A DNA stretch of 64,000 nt from Pseudomonas entomophila (lineage in GTDB: Bacteria > Pseudomonadota > Gammaproteobacteria > Pseudomonadales > Pseudomonadaceae): positions 18,945 to 82,944 of the forward strand of contig NZ_JARPQB010000017.1 in NCBI RefSeq assembly GCF_029478665.1. The letters are read 5' to 3'. A model generated the notes under the pieces. It saw only the letters and a list, made by a program, of their open reading frames with translations, was not told the DNA's origin and did no database searches. The position numbers and the translations under genes are program-made. Position 1 is the first letter of the stretch; the number at the start of each line of letters is the position of its first letter. Shown here in pieces: positions 17,679 through 25,060 of the stretch.

Positions 17679-19432
17679 CAACGCACCCGCTGCGCCAGGC
17701 TGACGCTGAAGATGCCCCATTCGTCGATGCGCTGGGCGATCTTGCGGAATCCGGCCGCTTCCACCAACTGGTCCATCTCCGCCTGGCTGCGCCGGCGCAT
17801 CACCCAGGCCTCACCGCCGCGGTGGCTGGTCAGGGCACGAGCGATCATCTCCAACTGCGGGTGCCAGGGCTGGCCGGTGTAGACCAGGTAGCCGCCGTCC
17901 TCGACGGCATCGGCCAGGCCCGCCAGCGAGTTGCCTACCATTTCATTGCTGGGGAACAGCTCATACAAGCCCGAGACCACCGCCAGGGTAGGGCGCGGGT
18001 CGAGGCTGGCCAGGCTTTGGCGGTCGAAGGCATCACCCTGGATGAACTGGGCGATGTCGCCCAGGCCCTTTTCGTTGATCAGCGCGCTGCCCTGTTGCAC
18101 GTTCAGCTCGCTGTAGTCGCGCAGCAGGATCGACTCGGGCAGTTGCTGCAGGCCTTGCAGCGCTTCGAGGATGTAGCGGCCATGGCCGGCGGCGATGTCG
18201 ACGATGCGCACCGGGCGGTGTAGCTCACGCAGCCTGGCGATGGCCAGGCGCAGCAGTTCTTCGACGTTCAGCTTGCGCTGGCGGATGCCGCGCCAGCCAA
18301 TGGCGTCGAGGTAGTTGCGGTCGATCAATTCGCCGATCCGCCCTTTGCCGGTCGCTTGGTTGCGGTAGACATAATCGAGGGTGGAGCCGGAGTCGAAGCC
18401 GGTGTCGAAGCCCAGCTTCACGCCCTCGGAAAGGCCCTTGCCCAGCCGCAGGCTGGCGCGGGTGGCGCGCCAGTAGAGATCGCGTGGCGAGTTGCGCGGC
18501 AGCGGCGCGGCCAGGCTCTCGGCCTCGGCGCAGCTGGCGCCAGCCTTGTCGGCGTCGAGCAGCGAAGGCGCGGGCACCGGGGCATCGAAGCAGTGTTCGA
18601 CAAAGCGCTTGATCCGCGCCAGGGCATGGGCGCGGTCGCGCTCGCCGAGGGTGTCGTGGAAGAAGCCGGGGAGGATGTGTTTCTCTTTGCGCGCACTGCC
18701 CAGGCGCTCGAAGAACTGCTCCTGGGGCTTGCGCTCGACCACGAAGTCGGCGCCGGAGATCAGCAGTTGCGTGGGGACCTGGATCGCCTGGGCGTCGGCC
18801 ACCACGCGGTCGGCGGCGTCATACAGGCCCAGCAGCATGGTGACCGAGATGGGGCGGCTGATCAGTGGGTCGGCCACATACGACATGACCCGCTCCGGAT
18901 CGTGGGTCAGCAGGCGCGGCTTGACGTAGCTGTTGACGAAGAAGTTGCCGCGCCAGGCCTTGAGCAGCTTCAGCCCGGGCCGGGCGAAGGGCACATAGAG
19001 CTTGACCTTGAATGCCGGCGAGGCCAGCACCAGGCAGCGCACCCTCGGCGCGTAGTCGTGGGCCCAGGTGGCGATCAGCACGGCGCCGACACTTTGCGCC
19101 AGCACCACCATGTCCGGCTCGGCGATGCCGTGCTGCGCCTGGATATGCTCGATGAAGGTCTGCACATCGCGCACGCTGGTGGCGAAGCCCGGGCTGTCGC
19201 CGCGAGCGCCCGGCGACTGGCCGTGGCCGCGGGCGTCCCAGGCGAAGAAGTCGTAACCGGGCAGGTCCAGCTCGTCGGCCAGGTGCGCCAGGCGCCCGCC
19301 GTGCTCGTGGCCGCGGTGGAACATCACCACGGCGCGGCGAGGCTGGTGTTCGTTGCGGGTGGCGGGCCAGTGACGGTAGTGCAGCTCGACCCCGTCATGG
19401 CTGGAGAAATGCAGCGATTGCGCTTGGCGCAT
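17678..19432 (-). CDS. Bifunctional alpha/beta hydrolase - class I SAM methyltransferase (YnbC-like)
   Basis: This 584-aa protein has two domains. Residues 1-about 290 are a serine-hydrolase alpha/beta fold of lysophospholipase/monoacylglycerol-lipase type: 'FAWDARGHGQSPG' and nucleophile elbow 'LAQSVGAV' with S114 (AxSxG rather than GxSxG). Likely acid and base residues lie in 'LISGADFVVER' and 'LPGFFHDT'. Residues about 330-584 form a methyltransferase with SAM-binding motif 'RIVDIAAGHGRYILEAL'. E. coli YnbC has the same fusion. It is the second gene of the operon, 30 bp after the CDP-alcohol phosphotransferase, and its stop overlaps the phosphatase start. Deacylation plus methylation of a phospholipid is the natural reading, but unproven. 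Confidence 0.87.
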   Translation of the reverse strand: MRQAQSLHFSSHDGVELHYRHWPATRNEHQPRRAVVMFHRGHEHGGRLAHLADELDLPGYDFFAWDARGHGQSPGARGDSPGFATSVRDVQTFIEHIQAQHGIAEPDMVVLAQSVGAVLIATWAHDYAPRVRCLVLASPAFKVKLYVPFARPGLKLLKAWRGNFFVNSYVKPRLLTHDPERVMSYVADPLISRPISVTMLLGLYDAADRVVADAQAIQVPTQLLISGADFVVERKPQEQFFERLGSARKEKHILPGFFHDTLGERDRAHALARIKRFVEHCFDAPVPAPSLLDADKAGASCAEAESLAAPLPRNSPRDLYWRATRASLRLGKGLSEGVKLGFDTGFDSGSTLDYVYRNQATGKGRIGELIDRNYLDAIGWRGIRQRKLNVEELLRLAIARLRELHRPVRIVDIAAGHGRYILEALQGLQQLPESILLRDYSELNVQQGSALINEKGLGDIAQFIQGDAFDRQSLASLDPRPTLAVVSGLYELFPSNEMVGNSLAGLADAVEDGGYLVYTGQPWHPQLEMIARALTSHRGGEAWVMRRRSQAEMDQLVEAAGFRKIAQRIDEWGIFSVSLAQRVR

Positions 19433-19462
19433 GGCGAATATCCTTGTTCGACAGCGGAGGGC

Positions 19463-20068
19463 TCAGCGGGCTTCGATCAGGCCGTGGCGAACCCGGTTGT
19501 ACAGGGTATAGAGCGAGAGCAGCAGGATGACCAGCAGCAGGCCGTTGATCCATGCAGCATTCAACAGGCCGATGGCGACGCCGGTGCCCAGTACGCCGAA
19601 GGCGAACGCTCGATCGCTCTTGCCCATCGGCCCGTCATAGCGGCGCGAGGCGCCGGCCAGGGGGCCCATTACTCCGGCGTATTCGCTGATCACCGCGAAC
19701 AGCACCACCAGTACCACCAAAGTGGGCGAGACACCTGCCAGCAAGGCGAAGGGCAGGTACAGCGCGGCATCGGCGATCACGTCGCACAGTTCGTTGAGGT
19801 AGGCGCCCAGTTTCGATTGCTGGCCGAACTCGCGGGCCAGCATGCCGTCCACCGCGTTGAGCGCCATGCGCAGCAGCATCCAGATCGGCACGAGGATGAA
19901 CAGCCAGGTCAGGTGGGGCAATTTGGCCAGCAGCAGGCCCAGCAGGACGGAGACGACGGCAGCGCTGACGGTGACCTGGTTGGCCGTGATACCACGGTCA
20001 TACAGGCGCTGGACCGAAGGGCGCAGCAGTGCCTGGAAGCGAGGTTTGAGCTGGTAGATCGATGGCAC
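19463..20068 (-). CDS. CDP-alcohol phosphatidyltransferase family protein (YnbA-like)
   Basis: This 201-aa polytopic protein is read from GTG at 20068, preceded six bases away by GGGAG; an ATG at 20095 would add nine residues. The CDP-alcohol phosphotransferase motif is recognisable, 'NAVDGMLAREFGQQSKLGAY' continuing LNELCDVIAD. The four-Asp pattern (DxxDGxxAR...GxxxDxxxD) reads N71, D74, N92, D96, so two of the four metal-site aspartates are Asn. The family joins an alcohol head group to CDP-diacylglycerol. It is the first gene of the operon that also holds a CdsA-like enzyme. The head group is unknown and the Asn changes may mean altered chemistry or a subfamily variant. Confidence 0.85.
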   Translation of the reverse strand: MPSIYQLKPRFQALLRPSVQRLYDRGITANQVTVSAAVVSVLLGLLLAKLPHLTWLFILVPIWMLLRMALNAVDGMLAREFGQQSKLGAYLNELCDVIADAALYLPFALLAGVSPTLVVLVVLFAVISEYAGVMGPLAGASRRYDGPMGKSDRAFAFGVLGTGVAIGLLNAAWINGLLLVILLLSLYTLYNRVRHGLIEAR

Positions 20069-20226
20069 GTGAAACTCCCTGTCATGGTGCGGCATGGCGC
20101 AGATTGTGGGGAATCGGGCTGGCCGGGGGCAAGCTGCAAATCGCCTACTTGTGAACCAGACAAGGCTCGCGTGGCTGAAGGAATGCGCCGCTTGTCGGTT
20201 GCGGTGTGCATGGTGTGTATTTGGCT

Positions 20227-20263
20227 TTGTTTTTACCCATGCCGATGTGTACGCTACACATCG
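20227..20263 (+). promoter_or_regulatory. hicAB promoter and operator palindrome
   Basis: CGATGTGTA-CGC-TACACATCG (20243-20263) is a perfect palindrome with 9-bp arms, ending 19 bp before the hicA ATG. A possible -35 (TTGTTT, 20227-20232) and -10 (TACGCT, 20250-20255) have a 17-bp spacer, and the -10 lies inside the palindrome. This is the expected place for HicB (ribbon-helix-helix) autorepression. HicB binding is inferred. Confidence 0.6.
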
Positions 20264-20282
20264 CCTGCCAAAGGAATGCCGA

Positions 20283-20465
20283 ATGCGCAGCAGGGACGTG
20301 ATTCAGCTCATCGAGGCCGATGGCTGGTACGAAGTCGAGGTGAAGGGCAGCCATCATCAGTTCAGGCACCCGTTCAAGCGGGGGCGCGTCACGGTGCCAC
20401 ATCCCAAGAGCGACCTGCCCAGGGGCACCGCCCACAGCATCCTTAAACAGGCGGGCCTGAAATGA
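20283..20465 (+). CDS. hicA: HicA-type mRNA interferase toxin
   Basis: This 60-aa protein (MRSRDVIQLIEADGWYEVEV...) is the size of HicA toxins and has their dsRBD-like pattern with catalytic His in 'KGSHHQF' (H24) and the C-terminal 'PRGTAHSILKQAGL'. HicA proteins cut mRNA independently of the ribosome until bound by HicB. The ATG follows AAAGGA. A longer in-frame reading from further upstream would run through the promoter palindrome and is unlikely. hicB begins 56 bp downstream. Confidence 0.92.
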   Translation: MRSRDVIQLIEADGWYEVEVKGSHHQFRHPFKRGRVTVPHPKSDLPRGTAHSILKQAGLK

Positions 20466-20521
20466 GGCCGATGATGCTATCCAGGGTGATCTGTCACCCC
20501 GAAGATCAATGGAGACAAACC

Positions 20522-20929
20522 ATGAAATTTCCAGTTGTGCTGCACAAGGACGAGGACTCGGATTACGGCGTGATCGTGCCCGACGTGCCTGGCTGCTTCT
20601 CCGCCGGTGCCAGCGTTTCCCAGGCGCTGGACAACGTCCAGGAGGCCCTGGCGCTGCATTTCGAAGGGCTGGTGGCCGATGGCGAGGCGCTGCCCCAGGC
20701 CCAGGAAGTGGACGTGCATGTGGCCAACCCCGACTACGCTGGCGGCGTCTGGGCGGTGGTGGAGTTCGACGTCACCCCGTACCTGGGCAAGGCGGTACGC
20801 TTCAACGCGACGCTGCCGGAGAACCTGCTGCAGCGGATCGACGAGAAGGTCAAGCGTGACCATCGCTACGCCTCGCGTTCGGGCTTTCTCGCCTCGGCGG
20901 CGCTGCGCGAGCTGGCCGTGGCGCATTGA
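20522..20929 (+). CDS. hicB: HicB-type antitoxin
   Basis: This 135-aa antitoxin has an N-terminal HicB partial RNase-H-like fold ('VVLHKDEDSDYGVIVPDVPG', 'CFSAGASVSQALDNVQEAL') and a C-terminal ribbon-helix-helix DNA-binding segment ('LPENLLQRIDEKVKRDHRYA', 'SRSGFLASAALREL'). It neutralises HicA and with it would repress the operon through the palindrome upstream of hicA. GGAGAC lies just before the chosen ATG. An in-frame start at 20462 overlapping hicA would add 20 residues and fits the family alignment poorly. Confidence 0.93.
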   Translation: MKFPVVLHKDEDSDYGVIVPDVPGCFSAGASVSQALDNVQEALALHFEGLVADGEALPQAQEVDVHVANPDYAGGVWAVVEFDVTPYLGKAVRFNATLPENLLQRIDEKVKRDHRYASRSGFLASAALRELAVAH

Positions 20930-20934
20930 GCATG

Positions 20935-20957
20935 AGGGGCCACCACGTGGCCCCTTC
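20935..20957. terminator. Hairpin between convergent hicB and ABM monooxygenase genes
   Basis: AGGGGCCAC (20935-20943) and GTGGCCCCT (20947-20955) form a perfect 9-bp stem with a 3-nt loop, six bases after the hicB stop. No long T-run follows on either strand. Its position between convergent genes suggests a bidirectional termination or mRNA 3'-end hairpin. Confidence 0.5.
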
Positions 20958-20969
20958 GTCGTTGCCGAT

Positions 20970-21284
20970 TCAGCGGCTGGCCGACGAGGCGCTGAGCATG
21001 TCGATCAGTTGGATATCGAAATCGCGCTCCAGAAACTCCATGCGTTTCTCGCCGAACGCGACCATGTGCGGCAGCGCCGAGTGCACGTCCAGGTCGGCCT
21101 TGCTGGCCCAGACCTCGAAGAACACGAACAGGCTCGGGTCTTCCTTGTCGCGCAGCATGTGGTACTCGATGCAGCCCGGCTCCAGGCGGCTGGGCTCGAC
21201 GTAGGCACGGAACAACTGCTCGAAGGCTTCGGCTTTTTCCGGATGGGTCTTGGCTTTGAGGATGAAGGCGTACGGCTCGCTCAT
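20970..21284 (-). CDS. Antibiotic-biosynthesis-monooxygenase (ABM) domain protein, YgiN-like
   Basis: This 104-aa protein is a single ABM dimeric alpha/beta-barrel domain: 'EPYAFILKAKTHPEKAEAFE', 'RLEPGCIEYHMLRDKEDPSL', 'FVFFEVWASKADLDVH'. Such proteins are cofactor-free monooxygenases or oxidoreductases; E. coli YgiN acts on quinols. It is divergent from an mdaB-like NADPH:quinone reductase gene 200 bp away. In E. coli mdaB and ygiN are neighbours, which supports a shared quinone redox role. Substrate inferred. Confidence 0.85.
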   Translation of the reverse strand: MSEPYAFILKAKTHPEKAEAFEQLFRAYVEPSRLEPGCIEYHMLRDKEDPSLFVFFEVWASKADLDVHSALPHMVAFGEKRMEFLERDFDIQLIDMLSASSASR

Positions 21285-21353
21285 TGGGTTTGCCTCTATG
21301 GATGACGGGATGAAGGCATTCTAAATCAACAATATGTTTATCATTCGTGACTA

Positions 21354-21377
21354 TGAGGCAAATGTATTTTGACCTCA
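21354..21377. promoter_or_regulatory. Possible regulator site between ABM gene and mdaB
   Basis: TGAGG (21354-21358) and CCTCA (21373-21377) form an inverted repeat with a 14-bp spacer in an AT-rich patch (21320-21370) between two divergent genes. The short arms make chance occurrence possible. Confidence 0.25.
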
Positions 21378-21484
21378 CGCCGCTTTTTCCCCTGCTTGTG
21401 TCTCCTTAACCTGCCGCCATTCCAAATGACTCGGTCGGCAGGCACCCCCGCCTCGGATCGATACCGATACTTTCGAGGCCCGTG

Positions 21485-22072
21485 ATGAAAAAGATCCTCC
21501 TGCTCAACGGTGGCAAACAGTTCGCCCATTCCGACGGTCGCCTGAACCAGACCCTGCACGACGCCGCCCTGGCCCATCTGGACCGCGCTGGCTTCGATGT
21601 GAAACAGACCTTCATCGACGGTGGTTACGACCTCCAGGAAGAAGTCGAGAAATTCCTCTGGGCCGATGTGGTGATCTACCAGATGCCGGGCTGGTGGATG
21701 GGCGCGCCGTGGACCGTGAAGAAGTATGTCGACGAGGTGTTCACCGCCGGGCATGGCAGCCTGTATGCCAGCGATGGCCGGACCCGTTCCGATGCCTCGC
21801 AGAAGTACGGCAGCGGTGGCCTGGTGCAGGGCAAGCAGTACATGTTGTCGCTGACCTGGAACGCGCCGCAGCAGGCGTTCGACGACCCCAGTGATTTCTT
21901 CGAAGGCAAAGGCGTGGATGCGGTGTATTTCCCGTTCCACAAGGCCAACCAGTTCCTCGGTATGAGCGGGCTGCCGACCTTCCTGGCGGTGGATGTGATG
22001 AAGCGCCCGGATGTGCCGGCGGCGCTGGCGGCGTATGAGCAGCACCTGGGCGAGGTGTTCGGCAAGGCCTGA
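21485..22072 (+). CDS. mdaB: NAD(P)H:quinone oxidoreductase, MdaB-like flavodoxin-fold protein
   Basis: This 195-aa protein has the MdaB pattern: 'KKILLLNGGKQFAHSDGRLN' at the N-terminus, 'VVIYQMPGWWMGAPWTVK', and 'GLVQGKQYMLSLTWNAP'. MdaB enzymes bind FAD and reduce quinones with NADPH in the cytosol, limiting oxidative stress. A GTG directly before the ATG is an alternative start. It is divergent from the ABM monooxygenase gene and followed, after a REP element, by a LysR gene in the same direction which may regulate the pair. Confidence 0.9.
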   Translation: MKKILLLNGGKQFAHSDGRLNQTLHDAALAHLDRAGFDVKQTFIDGGYDLQEEVEKFLWADVVIYQMPGWWMGAPWTVKKYVDEVFTAGHGSLYASDGRTRSDASQKYGSGGLVQGKQYMLSLTWNAPQQAFDDPSDFFEGKGVDAVYFPFHKANQFLGMSGLPTFLAVDVMKRPDVPAALAAYEQHLGEVFGKA

Positions 22073-22090
22073 ACGCTTTGACACGACCTC

Positions 22091-22175
22091 TGTAGGAGCG
22101 GCTTCAGCCGCGATCACCCGCGAAGCGGGTGCCAGAACCGCGGTGCCTGCATCGCGGCTGAAGCCGCTCCTACAG
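22091..22175. repeat. REP element, 'GCGGCTTCAGCCGC' long form
   Basis: Arms TGTAGGAGCGGCTTCAGCCG (22091-22110) and the complementary copy (22152-22175) surround the inner CACCCGCGAAGCGGGTG hairpin. It lies between mdaB and the downstream LysR gene. Confidence 0.85.
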
Positions 22176-22246
22176 GGGGCTAGGCGCTTGCATGTACGTT
22201 GATCAACGGCTATCAATCACGGCATCTTCCCACCAGGCTCACTCGC

Positions 22247-23143
22247 GTGAAAACTCGCTCCGAAGAACTCCAGGTTTTCGTCGCCGTCATCGACTGCGGC
22301 TCGATCTCGGCCGCAGCCGAGCAGATCGGCCAGACGCCATCGGCGGTCAGCCGCACGTTGTCGCGGCTGGAGGACAAGCTCGGCACCACCCTGGTCAACC
22401 GCACCACCCGGCGCATGGACCTGACCGAAGAGGGGCGGTTCTTCCTCGAGCGCGCGCGGCTTATTCTCGAGCAGATCGACGACATGGAAGAGCGCCTGTC
22501 GATGCACCGCCAGACGCCGTCCGGGCGTCTGCGCATCAATGCCGCGGCACCCTTCATGCTGCATGCGATCCTGCCGTGGATCGGCGAGTTTCGTCAGCAG
22601 TACCCAGGCATCGAGCTGGAGCTGAACACCGATGACCTGATCATCGACCTGCTGGAGCAAAGCACCGACGTGGCCATCCGTATCGGCGAACTGGCCGACT
22701 CCAGCCTGCATGCCCGCTCGCTGGGCTGCAGCCCGGTGCAGGTGCTCGCCAGCCCCGAGTACCTGGCGCGAAACGGCACACCGCAGACGGTCGATGAACT
22801 CAATGGCCATTGTCTGCTGGGCTTCAGTACCCTCGATTCGCTCAACCAGTGGCCGCTGCGCCATGCCCAGGGCGACCATTGGGCGATCCGCCCGCAGTTG
22901 CTCGCCTCCAGTGGCGAGACGCTGCGCCAGCTGGCCTTGGCCGGCGAAGGGATCGTCAGCCTGTCGCACTTCATGACCCACGAGGACATTCGCTCGGGCC
23001 GCCTGCAGGTGCTGCTCGCCGAGCACAACAACGGCTATCGCCAGCCGATCCACGCGGTGTACTACCGCAACACCCAACTGGCCCTGCGTATCCAGTGTTT
23101 CCTCGACTTCATCCAGAAAAAATTGGCGGTCTACGCCTGCTAG
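22247..23143 (+). CDS. LysR-family transcriptional regulator
   Basis: This 298-aa protein is read from GTG at 22247 (MKTRSEELQVFVAVIDCGSI); an upstream TTG at 22199 would add 16 residues but reads through non-conserved sequence. The N-terminal helix-turn-helix is 'SISAAAEQIGQTPSAVSRTL' and the effector-binding domain begins near residue 92 ('GRLRINAAAPFMLHAILPW'). It is full length and lacks a strong ribosome site. It follows mdaB on the same strand; its target is likely local but not provable here. Confidence 0.88.
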   Translation: MKTRSEELQVFVAVIDCGSISAAAEQIGQTPSAVSRTLSRLEDKLGTTLVNRTTRRMDLTEEGRFFLERARLILEQIDDMEERLSMHRQTPSGRLRINAAAPFMLHAILPWIGEFRQQYPGIELELNTDDLIIDLLEQSTDVAIRIGELADSSLHARSLGCSPVQVLASPEYLARNGTPQTVDELNGHCLLGFSTLDSLNQWPLRHAQGDHWAIRPQLLASSGETLRQLALAGEGIVSLSHFMTHEDIRSGRLQVLLAEHNNGYRQPIHAVYYRNTQLALRIQCFLDFIQKKLAVYAC

Positions 23144-23262
23144 AAGTTGCCTGAACGCGACAGGCCCTATCCTTTGGCGCCGGAATTTTCCTACGTGAAT
23201 TGCTTAGTCGAATGCCTTCGGCCTTAATGACTGATCAACAAAAACAACACTAGGAAGTGCCC

Positions 23263-24930
23263 ATGCGTATCGTTCTGTCCCAGTCGCTGGCCCTCGGGGC
23301 CGCGATCCTGAGCTGTTCTTCCGCCTTTGCCGTGACGTTGGAAGGTGGTGCTGTGGCCGCGCCTGATCAATATGGCGCACAGGTGGCCGCCGACATTCTC
23401 AAGAAGGGCGGCAACGCGGTGGATGCCGCGGTCGCGACTGCTTTCACGCTGGCCGTCACCTACCCCGAGGCCGGCAACATCGGCGGCGGTGGCTTCATGA
23501 CCTTGTTCGTCGACGGCAAGCCGTATTTCCTCGACTACCGCGAAGTGGCGCCCAAGGCTGCCACCAAGACCATGTACCTGGATGACAAGGGCGAGGTGAT
23601 CGAGAACCTGAGCCTGGTCGGTGCCCGCGCCGCCGGTGTGCCAGGCACGGTGATGGGCCTGTGGGAGGCGCACCAGAAGTTCGGCAAGCTCAAGTGGAGC
23701 GAGCTGCTGACCCCGGCCATCGGCTACGCCCAGAACGGTTTCAAGATTGCCCAGAAGCAGTACCAGTACCGCGACGACGCCCAGGGCATGTTCAAGACCG
23801 CCACCAACTTCAACGACTATTTCGGCAATATGAAAGTCGGTGAGCTGTTCAAGCAGCCGGAACTGGCCAAGACCCTGGAGCGCATCGCCGACCAGGGAGT
23901 GAGCGAGTTCTACCAGGGCAAGACCGCCGACCTGCTGGTGGCGCAGATGCAGGCCGACAAGGGGCTGATCACCAAGCAAGACCTGAAGGACTACAAGGCG
24001 GTGTGGCGCAACCCGATCGCCATCGACTGGCGCGGCAACGTGGTCTACACCGCGCCGCCACCCAGCTCCGGTGGCGTGGCGCTGGCCCAGCTGCTGGGCA
24101 TCAAGGAGGACCGCGCGGCGGACTTCAAGGGGGTCGGGCACAACTCCGCCCAGTACATCCACCTGCTGGCCGAAATCGAGAAGCGGGTGTTCGCCGACCG
24201 CGCCGACTACCTGGGCGACCCGGCCTTCACCCAGGTGCCGGTCGACCAGTTGATCGCCAAGGACTACCTGGCCAAGCGCGCCGCCCAGGTCAACCCGAGC
24301 GCCATTTCCGAGACCGACAAGGTCAAGCCGGGGCTGGAGCCGCACCAGACCACGCACTTCTCCATCGTCGACAAACAGGGCAATGCGGTGAGCAACACCT
24401 ACACCCTCAACCTCGACTACGGCAGCGGCGTGGTGGTGAAAGGCGCGGGCTTCCTGCTCAACGACGAGATGGACGACTTCAGCGCCAAGCCCGGCGCGGC
24501 CAATGCCTTTGGCGTGGTCGGCGGTGACGCCAACGCCATCGCCCCGGGCAAGCGCATGCTGTCGTCGATGAGCCCGAGCCTGGTGACCCGCGATGGCAAG
24601 GTGGTGCTGGTGGTGGGCACGCCGGGTGGTTCGCGGATCTTCACTTCGATCTTCCAGGTGATGAACAACCTGTACGACTACCAGATGCCGCTGGAGAAGG
24701 CGGTGGCGGCGCAGCGCGTGCATCACCAGTTGCTGCCCAAGGACACGATCTACTTCGACAGCTACGCACCGCTGACCGGGCAGGTGGCCGATGACTTGAA
24801 GAAGATGGGCTATGTGCTGGAGGACCAGGGCTGGGAGATGGGCGACATCCAGGCGATCCGGGTGACCGGGGAGACGCTGGAGACCGCGTCCGACCCGCGT
24901 GGCCGTGGGGTGGGGATGATCGTCAAGTAA
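23263..24930 (+). CDS. ggt: Gamma-glutamyltransferase, periplasmic
   Basis: This 555-aa protein has a signal peptide (MRIVLSQSLALGAAILSCSS, cleavage after about SAFA). It hydrolyses or transfers the gamma-glutamyl group of glutathione in the periplasm. The precursor self-cleaves before the nucleophilic threonine, here T363 in 'HQTTHFSIVD', giving large and small subunits. 'GGNAVDAAVATAFTLAVTYP' and 'GGGGFMTLFVDG' are family hallmarks, as is 'PGKRMLSSMSPSLV' in the small subunit. TAGGAAG precedes the ATG; a GTG two codons earlier is less likely. It is transcribed alone and convergent with mcpS. Confidence 0.93.
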   Translation: MRIVLSQSLALGAAILSCSSAFAVTLEGGAVAAPDQYGAQVAADILKKGGNAVDAAVATAFTLAVTYPEAGNIGGGGFMTLFVDGKPYFLDYREVAPKAATKTMYLDDKGEVIENLSLVGARAAGVPGTVMGLWEAHQKFGKLKWSELLTPAIGYAQNGFKIAQKQYQYRDDAQGMFKTATNFNDYFGNMKVGELFKQPELAKTLERIADQGVSEFYQGKTADLLVAQMQADKGLITKQDLKDYKAVWRNPIAIDWRGNVVYTAPPPSSGGVALAQLLGIKEDRAADFKGVGHNSAQYIHLLAEIEKRVFADRADYLGDPAFTQVPVDQLIAKDYLAKRAAQVNPSAISETDKVKPGLEPHQTTHFSIVDKQGNAVSNTYTLNLDYGSGVVVKGAGFLLNDEMDDFSAKPGAANAFGVVGGDANAIAPGKRMLSSMSPSLVTRDGKVVLVVGTPGGSRIFTSIFQVMNNLYDYQMPLEKAVAAQRVHHQLLPKDTIYFDSYAPLTGQVADDLKKMGYVLEDQGWEMGDIQAIRVTGETLETASDPRGRGVGMIVK

Positions 24931-24960
24931 ATCGTTGCAGCCTTGGGAGGGCGTTGCCCT

Positions 24961-25047
24961 CCTTTCGCGGCACAAGGCCGCTCCTACAGGGGATCGCACA
25001 TTCCTGTAGGAGCGGCCTTGTGCCGCGAAAGGGCCGCAAAGCGGCCC
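24961..25047. repeat. REP pair, 'GGCCTTGTGCCGCGAAAGG' family
   Basis: CCTTTCGCGGCACAAGGCCG (24961-24980) is repeated in inverted orientation at 25012-25032, each joined to a CCTGTAGGAGC head, followed by a GGGCCGCAAAGCGGCCC hairpin. It lies between convergent ggt and mcpS and may act as an mRNA 3'-end structure. Confidence 0.85.
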
Positions 25048-25060
25048 CAGGCTCTTGAGG

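Noticed and set aside
18356..20446. Plus-strand 696-codon frame across the hydrolase-methyltransferase, CDP-alcohol and hicA region
   Set aside because: It is antisense to two conserved genes and runs through the hicAB promoter in another frame than hicA.
24961..25047. CRISPR-like repeats suggested by recurring palindromes
   Set aside because: Copies are scattered singly or in pairs across the window without regular spacers or cas genes; they are REP elements.
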